A stretch of DNA of 64,000 nt from Phaseolibacter flectens ATCC 12775 (lineage in GTDB: Bacteria > Pseudomonadota > Gammaproteobacteria > Enterobacterales > Enterobacteriaceae), in the NCBI RefSeq assembly GCF_000518745.1, contig NZ_KI912487.1, forward strand, positions 459,637 through 523,636. The letters run 5' to 3'. This document shows positions 18,283 through 27,886 of this stretch, piece after piece. Under the pieces are notes generated by a model. That model worked only from the letters and a program-made list of their open reading frames with translations, ran no database searches and was not told the origin of the DNA. Within the stretch, counting starts at the first letter, position 1. Every line of letters starts with the position of its first letter. The translations under genes were made by a program, and so were the position numbers.

Positions 18283-20928
18283 TTACTCGCATATAATACT
18301 TAACCCCTCTTCAATTTTATGACTTACAATTATTTTACCATGCATATCAATATTATTAGCCTTATTATTAAGAATATAAATCGCTACTTCTGGTAATAAA
18401 TTTTTCTCTATAAACCTGATTATCGACCTTGCCCCTGTTTCTGTTATTTGACAAGATTGAATAATGTAGTTCACCACATCATCAGTAAAGACCATTTCTA
18501 ATTCATGCTGTTTGATTACACGATCACTGACACGTTTTAATTGAATATCAATAATATTTCTGATCACCGGCTCAGACAAAGGTAGATAAGGAATAATCGA
18601 TATCCGACCTAAAAAGGCGGCTGGAAAATGCTTGAGTAATTCAACTTGAACCGTTTCGGTTAAAGCAGAATAATCAGGTTGAGTCTCTTCATCAGCACAT
18701 AACGTACTAATTAATTCGCTCCCAGCATTACTTGTCATAATAATTACTGTATTACTAAAATCGATACGACGGCCTTCACCGTCCTCCATTACCCCTTTAT
18801 CAAAGACCTGATAAAATAACTCATGAACATCGCTGTGGGCTTTTTCTATTTCATCAAGTAAAATGACGCTATAGGGTTTACGACGTACGGCTTCCGTCAA
18901 TACCCCCCCTTCACCATAACCCACATAGCCTGGTGGTGATCCTTTTAATGCTGAGGTGGTATGTGCTTCCTGGTATTCGCTCATATTAATAGTAATCAAA
19001 TTGTGCTCACCACCATATAGCTGTTCAGCGATACCTAATGCCGTTTCCGTTTTTCCGACGCCAGATGGCCCGGCTAGCATAAATACCCCATATGGCTTAC
19101 CACTGTCAGCAAGACCAGCTCGTGCCATTTGCAAATGTCGGCAAATCAATTTCACTGCAGAATGTTGACCTACAACGCGTTGACTTAAAGTATGCGGTAA
19201 TGCCATAACAGCACTGGCATCATCTTGTAACATCTGCCCGACAGGGATCCCTGTCCAATCAGAAACAATACTCGCAATCCCTGTTACCGATACTTCGGAA
19301 GGTACTAAACAGTGTCCTTCTCTCAGCTCAGTGAGTTTTTGTTCGATCTGTTTAAGTTCTGTCTCTAATGACCGGTCAACATGATCCTCAGCTGCGGCCT
19401 GCAAAATCGCTTTACGTATATTCAGTAGTTGGGTAACACTTTGACTTTGTTGTTGCCAGTGTGTTTCAAGCTGTAAATGGTTACCTTGATATTCCGCAAT
19501 TTGACGCTTAATTTGCGTTAATCGCGTTTCATCTGAATAGCCCAATAACATTGATTTTTCTGCCTGTTCTAACTCGGACTTGGCACAATTTACTTGATAA
19601 CTAAAAAGTTGTAATTCAACCGGAGGAGCATGCTGTGCAACAGAAACCCTTGCACAGGCAGTATCCAACACACTGATCGCTTTATCAGGTAACTGTCTCG
19701 ACGGGATATATCGGTGAGATAGTGTCACCGCCGCCCGCAATGCCTGTTCAGTAATCCAAACATCATGGTGTTTTTCTAATACAGGAATCAGACCGCGTAA
19801 CATCGCAATAGCCTGTTGCTCATCAGGCTCTTCAACCTGCAAAACCTGAAAACGGCGCGTCAAGGCCGGATCTTTTTCAATATATTTTTTATATTCGCTC
19901 CACGTCGTTGCGCCAATGGTTCGCAGTTGCCCTCTCGCTAACATGGGTTTCATCAGGTTGGCTGCATCCCCCGTACCTGCGTTTCCACCTGCCCCCATTA
20001 AGGTATGCACTTCGTCAATAAATAAAATGACCGGCTGATCCGATTGCACCGCTTCTTCGAGTACCATTTTTAGGCGTGCTTCAAATTCGCCTTTCATGCT
20101 GGCACCAGCGGATAAGGCGACAATATCCAAGGCCAGTAATCTGACGTCTTTTAAAGGCGGTGGCACATTGCCTGCGGCAATCGCCAAAGCCAGTCCTTCA
20201 ACGACAGCTGTTTTTCCCACGCCCGCTTCCCCTGCTAATAAGGGATTGTTTTGCCGACGTCGCTGTAAGATATCCAGCATAATCGCAATTTCTTTTTCAC
20301 GCCCGAGTACAGGGTCAAGTTTGCCTTGTTTAGCAAGGGCGGTGATATCGGTAGAATATTGGGCTAAGCCAGTCGTGGTATTAGCAGCAATCGCCGCACT
20401 TGACTGGCCAGGCAAGGCGCCTCCATGAATCAACTCGCTTGCGTGTTGTTCTTGCTCAATACTTTCCCGAGTAATTAGTGATAAATCCGTCACTAAACGA
20501 CTCAATTCGATTTTTTTTAATCGAGGCGACAGCTTATACAATTCTTGACTTAATTCCGCATTGCTAATCAATGCCATAATTAAATCACCGCTGCGTATAC
20601 AATGATGATGATTTTCAATACTTGCTATCATCCAAGCTGTCTCGATCGCACTTTCAATTTTTGCTGACAGGTCATTGATTGCATTAGCGCCGATGGGTAG
20701 CGCCGATAATGATTTAGAAAAATCCTGTTGTACTTCCAAAATGTCAATTTCAAAATGACGTAGGATAGCACTAATATCTGTATTAGACTCTTGGATAAGA
20801 TGGCTCAACCAGTGAACAAGTTCCACATAATAATTGCCACGTAGTTTACATAATGTCGTGGCACCTTCTAGGCTTTTAAATAATAACTCATCCAGTTTAC
20901 CGAATAAATTTTTTCTTGTAATAACCAC
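18283..20928 (-). CDS. clpV: T6SS sheath-recycling AAA+ ATPase TssH (ClpV)
   Basis: An 881-aa Clp/Hsp100 ATPase that disassembles contracted TssBC sheaths. It has an N-terminal ClpN-type repeat region, a first AAA+ module with Walker A GEAGVGKT (about residue 236) and Walker B ILFIDEVHT (about 306), and a middle coiled-coil region. The second AAA+ module has GPSGVGKT (about 621) and VILLDEIEKAHSDV. The GTG start at 20928 gives MVITRKNLFGKLDELLFKSLEGA, the usual ClpV beginning. It heads the left arm and is divergent from tssF. Unusually, four fimbrial genes separate it from tssBC. Confidence 0.95.
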   Translation of the reverse strand: MVITRKNLFGKLDELLFKSLEGATTLCKLRGNYYVELVHWLSHLIQESNTDISAILRHFEIDILEVQQDFSKSLSALPIGANAINDLSAKIESAIETAWMIASIENHHHCIRSGDLIMALISNAELSQELYKLSPRLKKIELSRLVTDLSLITRESIEQEQHASELIHGGALPGQSSAAIAANTTTGLAQYSTDITALAKQGKLDPVLGREKEIAIMLDILQRRRQNNPLLAGEAGVGKTAVVEGLALAIAAGNVPPPLKDVRLLALDIVALSAGASMKGEFEARLKMVLEEAVQSDQPVILFIDEVHTLMGAGGNAGTGDAANLMKPMLARGQLRTIGATTWSEYKKYIEKDPALTRRFQVLQVEEPDEQQAIAMLRGLIPVLEKHHDVWITEQALRAAVTLSHRYIPSRQLPDKAISVLDTACARVSVAQHAPPVELQLFSYQVNCAKSELEQAEKSMLLGYSDETRLTQIKRQIAEYQGNHLQLETHWQQQSQSVTQLLNIRKAILQAAAEDHVDRSLETELKQIEQKLTELREGHCLVPSEVSVTGIASIVSDWTGIPVGQMLQDDASAVMALPHTLSQRVVGQHSAVKLICRHLQMARAGLADSGKPYGVFMLAGPSGVGKTETALGIAEQLYGGEHNLITINMSEYQEAHTTSALKGSPPGYVGYGEGGVLTEAVRRKPYSVILLDEIEKAHSDVHELFYQVFDKGVMEDGEGRRIDFSNTVIIMTSNAGSELISTLCADEETQPDYSALTETVQVELLKHFPAAFLGRISIIPYLPLSEPVIRNIIDIQLKRVSDRVIKQHELEMVFTDDVVNYIIQSCQITETGARSIIRFIEKNLLPEVAIYILNNKANNIDMHGKIIVSHKIEEGLSIICE

Positions 20929-21344
20929 GGTGTCTCACCCTAAACTTTAAATTTAGCTTTAATAATTAAGCACAGGTCATATTCACTGAGCCATCCCTAG
21001 TTCATTCATATATTTATTTCAAAAATAAATAATAACGAAAATCAACAATTTTTATTATGAGATATATCAAAGAAACTCACTGGAGCAATTTAAATTAGAA
21101 TTCACCACAGTGATGGTGAGATATATTATGATTATTAATCTTAAAGTAAAAGTACCACATCTATTTCGTTTGGCATTCAATCAAATTTTAGGAATTTAGC
21201 CCGATCCATTTTCCTAAATAGAATAATAAGTAAATTAACATTAGCCAGTTTTTGTTTTTTAATTATAATGCGGAAATACAATAAGAATTCAATTATAAGA
21301 TTAATCCAATTACCTTTCCATAATACCAAACATGGACTATTACT
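20929..21344. promoter_or_regulatory. Divergent intergenic region between clpV and tssF
   Basis: 416 nt of AT-rich DNA with no convincing gene. It must carry the promoters for both T6SS arms. I looked for a sigma-54 site (GG and GC spaced 10 nt), since some T6SS loci use one; the nearest candidate (TTTGGCATT near 21170) lacks the downstream GC. No clear operator was recognised. Confidence 0.5.
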
Positions 21345-23219
21345 GTGGAAAAAAAATTTCTTGACTATTACAACCAAGAGCTAACTTTTATAAAAGAAAT
21401 GGCTCAAGAATTTTCCCAACAGCATCCTAAAATTGCGGGTCGTCTTGGCATGCGCGGTATTGAGGTTGCCGATCCCTATGTTGAGCGATTAATTGAATCA
21501 TTTTGCTTTTTATCCGCAAGAACACAATTAAAACTGGATGCAGAGTACCCTCAATTCACACTGCGCTTATTAGAAAATATTTATCCTAATTATAATTCAC
21601 CGATCCCATCTATGGGGGTGGTTAGGATAGAGCCAAATAGTGGTGAAGGTGATATTAAAAATGGTTATCTTATCCCAGCAAGAAGTTCGTTACTGAGTAA
21701 AATCATTCCTAATGAGAATACGCGCTGTGAGTTCAGAAACAGCCAAGATGTCACTTTGTGGCCAATTAAAATAACAGAATTGAAACTGTCTTCTACTCCA
21801 GCCTATTTACCAGATCTGGACCCCTATAATATCCAAAGGAATAAAATAAAAGGGGCATTGACATTTAAGCTAAAATTAACTGATGGTGAGAAATTCAGTG
21901 ATTTAACTAATTTCAATAGCTTGCCAATTTATATTACTGGCGATGAGCGTATTGTCTCATTTACTTTTGAGCTTTTGCATAATAGCCATTGCGCTGTTCT
22001 TGTTAGTACCAAAAATGGGCAGCCTCCCTACATAATTAATCATGATCCCCTGAAATTTGAGGGCCTAGAACCTGAGTCAAGTTTACTGCCTTCAGATTGG
22101 AATGTCTTTCATGGACACACGTTAATCCAAGAATACATCCATTGCCGTCATCGATTTTACTTCTTCACACTAAATAACCTGAATGCTGGGATATTAGAAA
22201 ATGATACAGATGAAGTCGAAATCACGATTTTACTTGATAAACTTAATGAAAGTTTGATCCCACATTTAGATGTAAAAAACTTCTTATTGTTCTGCACCCC
22301 TGTTATTAACTTATTTCCAAAGCGGATTGACCGAGTTGATATAGCACAAAACCAGAATAAATTTCATGTTGTTACAGACCGTCATAATCGTATGAATCAT
22401 GAAATTTATTCAATTAAAAACGTGACAGGTCTTAAGCCAAACAGCAGTGAAGAAATAAAATTTAATCCGCTTTTCCAGACACAGTATAAAGACGATGGAA
22501 ATTATGGTCGTTATTTCTCTGTCAGTCGGGAAACCAGTCATTTATCTAGGAATTCACGTAGCTATAAGACAATCAGTCAATATAATGGTACTGAAGTGTA
22601 TGTCAGCCTCGTCGATCAAAAAGAAGCACCGATTAATGATGATATCCGTTTTTTGTTTATTGATGCACTCGTCACCAACCGAGATCTGCCAAGATTATTA
22701 AAGGATGAGAATGCATTAGATTTAACTGTTCCCAATGCGAGTCCAGTCAAAAAAGCGGTTTTTATTTATACGCCAACCATTCCTTGCCCCCCGCTATCAA
22801 TGAATGTGTCTGCTTGGAGATTGATCAAACAATTAAGCCTAAACTACCAGCCTTTATCCGATCTTAATCATAAAAATGGCGGTCAAGCTTTGCGCGATAT
22901 GCTTAGGTTATTCACCACAGAATCAAATAATGTAATCAATCATCAAATTGACGCCCTCCTCGGCTGTACCACTGAACCGATCATCAGGCGCCTGAATGAG
23001 GATGGTTTATTAGTTTATGGCCGCGGCATTAGCTGTAAAATTTCGGTTGATGAGGATGGCTTTTCAGGCATCAGTCCCTACTTATTTGGTCTCATTTTAG
23101 ATAAATATTTTTCACGCCATGTCTCGATTAATGTCTTCACTGAAACAGAAATCAGCTCATTACAAAGAGGCCATATTGCGAGATGGAAATTAAAACCCGG
23201 TACTAGGGGAGCAATATGA
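21345..23219 (+). CDS. tssF: T6SS baseplate subunit TssF
   Basis: A 624-aa VasA/ImpG-family wedge protein. The opening KFLDYYNQELTFIKEMAQEF and the following HPKIAGRLGMRGIEVADPYVERLIESFCFL are the family hallmark, and the C-terminal RGISCKISVDEDGFSG...GLILDKYFSRHVSIN is also typical. The start is a GTG at 21345; a nearby ATG at 21332 is out of frame. It shares an ATGA overlap with tssG. Length is normal. It is the first gene of the right-reading arm. Confidence 0.94.
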   Translation: MEKKFLDYYNQELTFIKEMAQEFSQQHPKIAGRLGMRGIEVADPYVERLIESFCFLSARTQLKLDAEYPQFTLRLLENIYPNYNSPIPSMGVVRIEPNSGEGDIKNGYLIPARSSLLSKIIPNENTRCEFRNSQDVTLWPIKITELKLSSTPAYLPDLDPYNIQRNKIKGALTFKLKLTDGEKFSDLTNFNSLPIYITGDERIVSFTFELLHNSHCAVLVSTKNGQPPYIINHDPLKFEGLEPESSLLPSDWNVFHGHTLIQEYIHCRHRFYFFTLNNLNAGILENDTDEVEITILLDKLNESLIPHLDVKNFLLFCTPVINLFPKRIDRVDIAQNQNKFHVVTDRHNRMNHEIYSIKNVTGLKPNSSEEIKFNPLFQTQYKDDGNYGRYFSVSRETSHLSRNSRSYKTISQYNGTEVYVSLVDQKEAPINDDIRFLFIDALVTNRDLPRLLKDENALDLTVPNASPVKKAVFIYTPTIPCPPLSMNVSAWRLIKQLSLNYQPLSDLNHKNGGQALRDMLRLFTTESNNVINHQIDALLGCTTEPIIRRLNEDGLLVYGRGISCKISVDEDGFSGISPYLFGLILDKYFSRHVSINVFTETEISSLQRGHIARWKLKPGTRGAI

Positions 23220-24259
23220 GTGAGACATCCGTTCATTATTCAACTTTGGCAGTGAATCTTTCTAAATGGTTAAATCCAGAGGAACCTTGGAAAAGTAGCT
23301 TTATCACTGCCATGCGAGTGGTGTCTGCGAAGTCGCCTCATCTACCGTTGCCGTCTAAAGCAACTAGACCTCAACTTGAATGTTTCCGTTTAGGGCAAGT
23401 CTCTTCTTTAGAATTTTCGCCAAGGGAAATCCACAGTATCACTTATCAGGGTGAAAAGGTGCACATTAACCTTTTCAGTCTTGGCGTATGGGGTCCCAAT
23501 GGAGCCCTACCTATTCATCTATCAGAGCTTGCAAAATCAAGAAACCGAGCAGCTGATAACGCCCTGACAGATTTTACGAATATTTTTCATCATCGCGCAT
23601 TAAGTCAATTTTATCGTGCTTGGTATCTTGCTCAAGATACTGCCACATTAGATAGAAAAGAGGATGAGTTATATTCCTATTACATTGGTAACCTTATCGG
23701 GTTTGATAGTAAAAAGCTTGATGCAAGAATATTACCGGTACACTCACAACTGGCTGCAATTCCACATTTGATCAGAGAAGCACGCAATCCTGACGGATTG
23801 ATCGGTGCCTTAACTTTTTATTTTCAGTTACCATTTAAATTAGTCGAATATGTCAGTCAATGGCTAACATTGCCTGAAGAAGAAACGAGCAGATTATCTG
23901 GTTTTGATTATGCCTGCTTTCTAGGTAAAGGCGCCATTTTGGGATCAACGGTTCAGGATTATCAGCATAAATTTAGACTGCTAATTGGCCCCCTAACACT
24001 TAAACAATATTTAGGTTTTAGTCCTTGGGGAAGTGGTATGCCCGTCCTCAGAGAATGGGTTCGTCGGTTTATTGGCTTTGAGTTTGCATGGGATGTACAA
24101 CTTATTTTATTAGCCAATGAAATTCCGCAAGCTACCCTAGATGGAACTCACCAATTGGGTTATGCCACTTGGCTTGAACATTATCATGATAAACATGCAG
24201 TCAATGGCATAAATTTTGAACCTGAATTGCATGTCAATCGTGACAATTCAGGCTTTTAA
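23216..24259 (+). CDS. tssG: T6SS baseplate subunit TssG
   Basis: A 347-aa VasB/ImpH-family baseplate protein that forms the wedge with TssF (two TssF per TssG). Recognisable segments are LRLGQVSSLEFSPREI-like (here ECFRLGQVSSLEFSPREI), the LSVWGPNGALPIHLSE-type motif (LGVWGPNGALPIHLSE) and FHHRALSQFYRAW. The C-terminal ...GSTVQDYQHKFRLLIGPL and QLGYATWL are also typical. It is translationally coupled to tssF through ATGA, and 33 nt separate its stop from tssA. Confidence 0.94.
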   Translation: MSETSVHYSTLAVNLSKWLNPEEPWKSSFITAMRVVSAKSPHLPLPSKATRPQLECFRLGQVSSLEFSPREIHSITYQGEKVHINLFSLGVWGPNGALPIHLSELAKSRNRAADNALTDFTNIFHHRALSQFYRAWYLAQDTATLDRKEDELYSYYIGNLIGFDSKKLDARILPVHSQLAAIPHLIREARNPDGLIGALTFYFQLPFKLVEYVSQWLTLPEEETSRLSGFDYACFLGKGAILGSTVQDYQHKFRLLIGPLTLKQYLGFSPWGSGMPVLREWVRRFIGFEFAWDVQLILLANEIPQATLDGTHQLGYATWLEHYHDKHAVNGINFEPELHVNRDNSGF

Positions 24260-24292
24260 AATAATTAAGCTTAATAATAGCGAGACTATGCA

Positions 24293-25309
24293 ATGGATGT
24301 GTCATCTTCTTTTAAGTTCTTACTCACTCCAATTTCAGAGAATAATCCTTGTGGTATTAATCTCGAATACGATAATGAATTTGTTCTTTTACTATCAAAC
24401 TTAGTCCCCAAAGAAACAGTTCAATACGGAGATTTTGTCAGTCAAGAAGAAAAAATTAATTGGCTTGGCATTGAAGAAAAAACTCGAAACCTTTTATCAA
24501 AAAGTATTGACATTAGACTAATTATTATTTTAATGAGGGCTAAATTGAATGAGGATGCATTATCCACTTTACACGATGGGTTGGATGCACTCTATCAATT
24601 ACTACAAACTTGGCCAGATCACATCCATCCTCAGTTATACGATGAAGGTGAATATGTGCCACTGATGCGTGCAAATGCATTTAATGAAATGAATAATTAC
24701 CATGGATTTATTTCAGAGCTTAAGAATGCCAAGATTGATAAAAACATCGATGAATCACTGACATTTTTGCAACTGGAAGATTTTATTGAAAATGACAATG
24801 AAAATACAGATAAAATAAATAAATTTGAAAAGATATTAAACACATGGAAAGAAAACAATCCAGGAAAAAGGAAAACTATCCTCCATTCTTTCGAATTATT
24901 TAATAAAATAAATCATTTACTAGATGAATCGTTAGGCATTGATAAACCAGAAATGAACCGTCTAGGATCTCTTTTATATACATTGGTTAAATGGGTTAGT
25001 GGTGGTGATAGCGTGATGCAATCTAATCAAATGATAAACAATCATACCAATGACATGGCAGCATTACCAAATGGCAATCCCGAACTTAGCGCACAAAGCA
25101 TGCAAATCCCTTGCATCATCCAATCACCTGATGATATTAAGGCATCACTGAGCAAGATAATACATTGGTTATCCATTCATGAACCCAGCAGTCCCGTATT
25201 ATTATTATTGGACTATGCGAAGCAAAGTATTGGTAAAAACTTCATTGAATTAGTTGATATGTATCCATCAGAAGTATTAACTTTGTTAAAAAAGAATTTG
25301 GAGCCATAA
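24293..25309 (+). CDS. tssA: T6SS cap/assembly protein TssA (ImpA N-terminal domain family)
   Basis: A 338-aa protein that primes baseplate and tube/sheath polymerisation. The N-terminal ImpA_N region begins FKFLLTPISENNPCGINLEYDNEF and contains GIEEKTRNLLSKSIDIRLI, then LDALYQLLQTWPDHIHPQLYD, the core signature. The C terminus is variable and ends with SPVLLLLDYAKQSIGKNFIELVDMYPSE, the conserved short C-terminal block of one TssA class. Four nt separate its stop from the next gene, an adhesin, so both must share a transcript. Confidence 0.93.
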   Translation: MDVSSSFKFLLTPISENNPCGINLEYDNEFVLLLSNLVPKETVQYGDFVSQEEKINWLGIEEKTRNLLSKSIDIRLIIILMRAKLNEDALSTLHDGLDALYQLLQTWPDHIHPQLYDEGEYVPLMRANAFNEMNNYHGFISELKNAKIDKNIDESLTFLQLEDFIENDNENTDKINKFEKILNTWKENNPGKRKTILHSFELFNKINHLLDESLGIDKPEMNRLGSLLYTLVKWVSGGDSVMQSNQMINNHTNDMAALPNGNPELSAQSMQIPCIIQSPDDIKASLSKIIHWLSIHEPSSPVLLLLDYAKQSIGKNFIELVDMYPSEVLTLLKKNLEP

Positions 25310-25313
25310 TACT

Positions 25314-26423
25314 GTGCGAAAATTAATTTTTTTTATATTAATCAATATCCTGAATCTATTCTCTATCAAGACTTATGCTGATGAACTGTACGGGGAACCA
25401 ACCCAAAATGCAATCTGTAGCTATAACTATGGCAACACACAAGTAGGCGGAAAAGATACATCACCATTCAAGGATCCCTATTATTTTCCGGCAACAACAC
25501 TTAAAGTCAGCCCTTCATTACAACCTTCAGATACCGTGCCTTTTGCCACAATAGCGACTCCTCCCTTCACTCGGCCGGTTGTTGTCAATTGCCGTGTCAT
25601 TAGAAATGAACCCTCTATAGGGCAAACACAGCACCCTGAGCAAGATGAAACTATATCGGTAGACTTTAATGTTTTAAGTCTTGTCCCCTCTGATGATAAA
25701 TTTTACTTAACAAATATACCAGGTATAGAGGTGAAAATATTTAGGAACGTTTCCGGTGTAAAAGTGTATTGGCCAGCGGTCACATCAAGGCTCTACACCG
25801 TCGACTCTGGTTCAAAAGCGTTCGGCTATCGTCAGGGCACTCAGATTGAAATGGCGTTTTATAAAAGAGCCGAAATTCATCTTCAACATGATACGAAAAA
25901 CATTGTATTGAATCCTCAACCCATCGCCAATATAGCGATTGATCATTACAGTCTGTTACCACCAGAGAATGTGTTATGGCGTGGGCTAACTGAATTAATC
26001 ACCATACAAAGTACACCAGAATGTACTCAAAGTGGCTCAATTTCTGTCCCCTATGGCACCATCAATCCTGATATGCTGAATAACACAGTAGTCAAAAATA
26101 TCAATTTTTCGATAACGTGCAAAAGCGATTACGATAGTTATACACCACATGCTTATATTCGTACGAATGATCCGACTGAATCTGATTATATTAAAGTGAC
26201 CGATGCCAGTTCAGCAAATAATACCATGGGAATAAAAATCACAACCAGTGATGGTCAACCTATAAAAATTAATGACCCTAATAATCCAGTTTCACTGCCA
26301 ATAACGAAATCTAATGTGGCGGGTGAATTTAAGTGGAAAGGGATACTCTTTGGCACTGGTAATGGTAAACCAGCAGTCGGTGATTTTCAGGCTCAAGCAG
26401 AAATAGTCATCAATATCGATTGA
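25314..26423 (+). CDS. Fimbrial tip-adhesin-like protein encoded in the T6SS operon
   Basis: A 369-aa secreted protein starting at GTG 25314, with a signal peptide ending ...IKTYA near residue 22. The N-terminal half (to about 230) looks like a lectin/adhesin-type beta domain with early cysteines (NAICSYNY, VVNCRVI). The C-terminal third (about 235-369) resembles a pilin domain: TPECTQSGSISVPYGTINPD, a paired Cys in FSITCKSD, and a final strand ...GDFQAQAEIVINID with the alternating pattern bound by PapD-type chaperones. This two-domain layout is that of tip adhesins (FimH/MrpH-like). No other fimbrial gene is adjacent on this strand, but a chaperone-usher operon without an obvious adhesin is embedded in the divergent arm (13438-18212), and I infer this protein caps that fimbria. 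Confidence 0.7.
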   Translation: MRKLIFFILINILNLFSIKTYADELYGEPTQNAICSYNYGNTQVGGKDTSPFKDPYYFPATTLKVSPSLQPSDTVPFATIATPPFTRPVVVNCRVIRNEPSIGQTQHPEQDETISVDFNVLSLVPSDDKFYLTNIPGIEVKIFRNVSGVKVYWPAVTSRLYTVDSGSKAFGYRQGTQIEMAFYKRAEIHLQHDTKNIVLNPQPIANIAIDHYSLLPPENVLWRGLTELITIQSTPECTQSGSISVPYGTINPDMLNNTVVKNINFSITCKSDYDSYTPHAYIRTNDPTESDYIKVTDASSANNTMGIKITTSDGQPIKINDPNNPVSLPITKSNVAGEFKWKGILFGTGNGKPAVGDFQAQAEIVINID

Positions 26424-26440
26424 TATTTTATAGGAATGGT

Positions 26441-27886
26441 ATGAGCAGGAAAATAACAAATAAAAATACAAAGATGAATAATAATATATTCATTAGTATT
26501 GCTAGCTATCGCGACACAGAATTGATCCCAACCTTAGTCGACATGATTACACGTGCTAAGCATCCTGAACATTTATCTTTTAGTGTCTGTTGGCAAGATG
26601 ATACTGATATCAGTATGTTCACTGCAGCTGGATTTACGCTGACTGAAACCACACAACTGGATAATGCGCCCGTCTATCGATACTGTTACCAACAGTCTGA
26701 TATTCGTATCATTAGTATTCATTATTTACAGAGCAAAGGTGCATGCTGGGCGAGAGCGATGTGTGAAAAATTATATCAAAATGAATATTACTTTTTACAA
26801 ATTGACTCTCACAGTCGCGTTATCGACAGTTGGGATGAAATGATGAAAGCTGACTTGGAAAACTTGATGGCGCATACGCCTTTAGCGATTATTAGTACTT
26901 ATCCCCCTGCCTATCTTCCAAGTGATGATGATGAATCCTTTAGAACAAGTAATATTCACGATATAAAAATACATTTTACTCAATTTGACCAAAAAAAGAT
27001 CCCCTGCCAAGTTGGTCGCGCTTGCAAGAATGAAATGATGCTACCTACACCATTTTGGGCTGCAGGCTACGCATTTACGTTAGGCCGCTTTGTCACCGAT
27101 GTGGGTAATGATCCGGATTTATTCTTTCATGGCGAAGAAATTGCCATGGCGGTCAGAGCTTTCACTCATGGTTATAATATTTTTCATCCTAACAACACCT
27201 TGATTTGGCACTGTTACCAACGGACTAACGCACCGCGTATTTGGTCTGATCATACGCAAGAATCCGTCGCTCAGGGAAAAGTTAAACAGGCATGGTGGCA
27301 GTACGATGCCGTCAGTAAGCAGCGAGTCAGAAAGTTACTCGGCATTGATCTCGATAGCGATATTGAATTGGGACGATATGGTTTAGGTACAGCCCGAACA
27401 CTGCGGCAGTATCAATATTATTCCGGCTTATCTTTTTCTGACTGTAAAGTTCATGCAGAAACGATTAATCATGAGAGTAAATATACCTATACCACCGTGG
27501 TTAACGATCATCAACAATGGTGTGAACAACTTAGCGAGCACCACTACAAAAAAGTCAGGGTAAAGAGAAGCGAAGTGATCCAACCTACACAACAAAATCT
27601 GTTCGCGATTTATGATCGTATAAATAGCCAAGATAATGCAGCCAATAATAATTTAAATACCGATGCACAACCAGAAAAAATTAGTATCACTGTGTTTGAT
27701 GAGAAAAAACGGCTGTTGCACAAATTAAGTCTCAACTATCAGACGTTGAATCAAAAATTCCCTGAAGACGACTTTGCTTTTGAAGTGTATTTCCAGAATA
27801 AAACTAATCAATCCCCGACGTTACTCACTCTTTGTCCTTGGTACAAAGAAATAGGCTGGGGTAAGACAACGGAGTTAACATGGTAA
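26441..27886 (+). CDS. GlcNAc-transferase-family glycosyltransferase (PF11397-like)
   Basis: A 481-aa cytoplasmic protein. The start at 26441 was chosen for an AGGA site about 6 nt upstream; the frame opens slightly earlier at a TTG, and Met12 is also possible. The N-terminal domain begins IFISIASYRDTELIPTLVDM, then AKHPEHLSFSVCWQDD, then SKGACWARAMCEKLY and FLQIDSHSRVIDSWDEMM. These fit the eukaryote-like GlcNAc transferase family (Skp1 GnT type), whose DSH plays the DxD-like metal-binding role. The last ~180 residues are unassigned. It lies between the adhesin and the OmpA-domain gene, and its stop overlaps the next start (ATGGTAA). It might glycosylate the adhesin, a T6SS component or a surface glycan; the target is unknown. 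Confidence 0.75.
   Translation: MSRKITNKNTKMNNNIFISIASYRDTELIPTLVDMITRAKHPEHLSFSVCWQDDTDISMFTAAGFTLTETTQLDNAPVYRYCYQQSDIRIISIHYLQSKGACWARAMCEKLYQNEYYFLQIDSHSRVIDSWDEMMKADLENLMAHTPLAIISTYPPAYLPSDDDESFRTSNIHDIKIHFTQFDQKKIPCQVGRACKNEMMLPTPFWAAGYAFTLGRFVTDVGNDPDLFFHGEEIAMAVRAFTHGYNIFHPNNTLIWHCYQRTNAPRIWSDHTQESVAQGKVKQAWWQYDAVSKQRVRKLLGIDLDSDIELGRYGLGTARTLRQYQYYSGLSFSDCKVHAETINHESKYTYTTVVNDHQQWCEQLSEHHYKKVRVKRSEVIQPTQQNLFAIYDRINSQDNAANNNLNTDAQPEKISITVFDEKKRLLHKLSLNYQTLNQKFPEDDFAFEVYFQNKTNQSPTLLTLCPWYKEIGWGKTTELTW

Noticed and set aside
20929-21344. Sigma-54 promoter for the T6SS arms
   Set aside because: The best TGGCA-like match (near 21170) lacks the GC dinucleotide 10 nt downstream.
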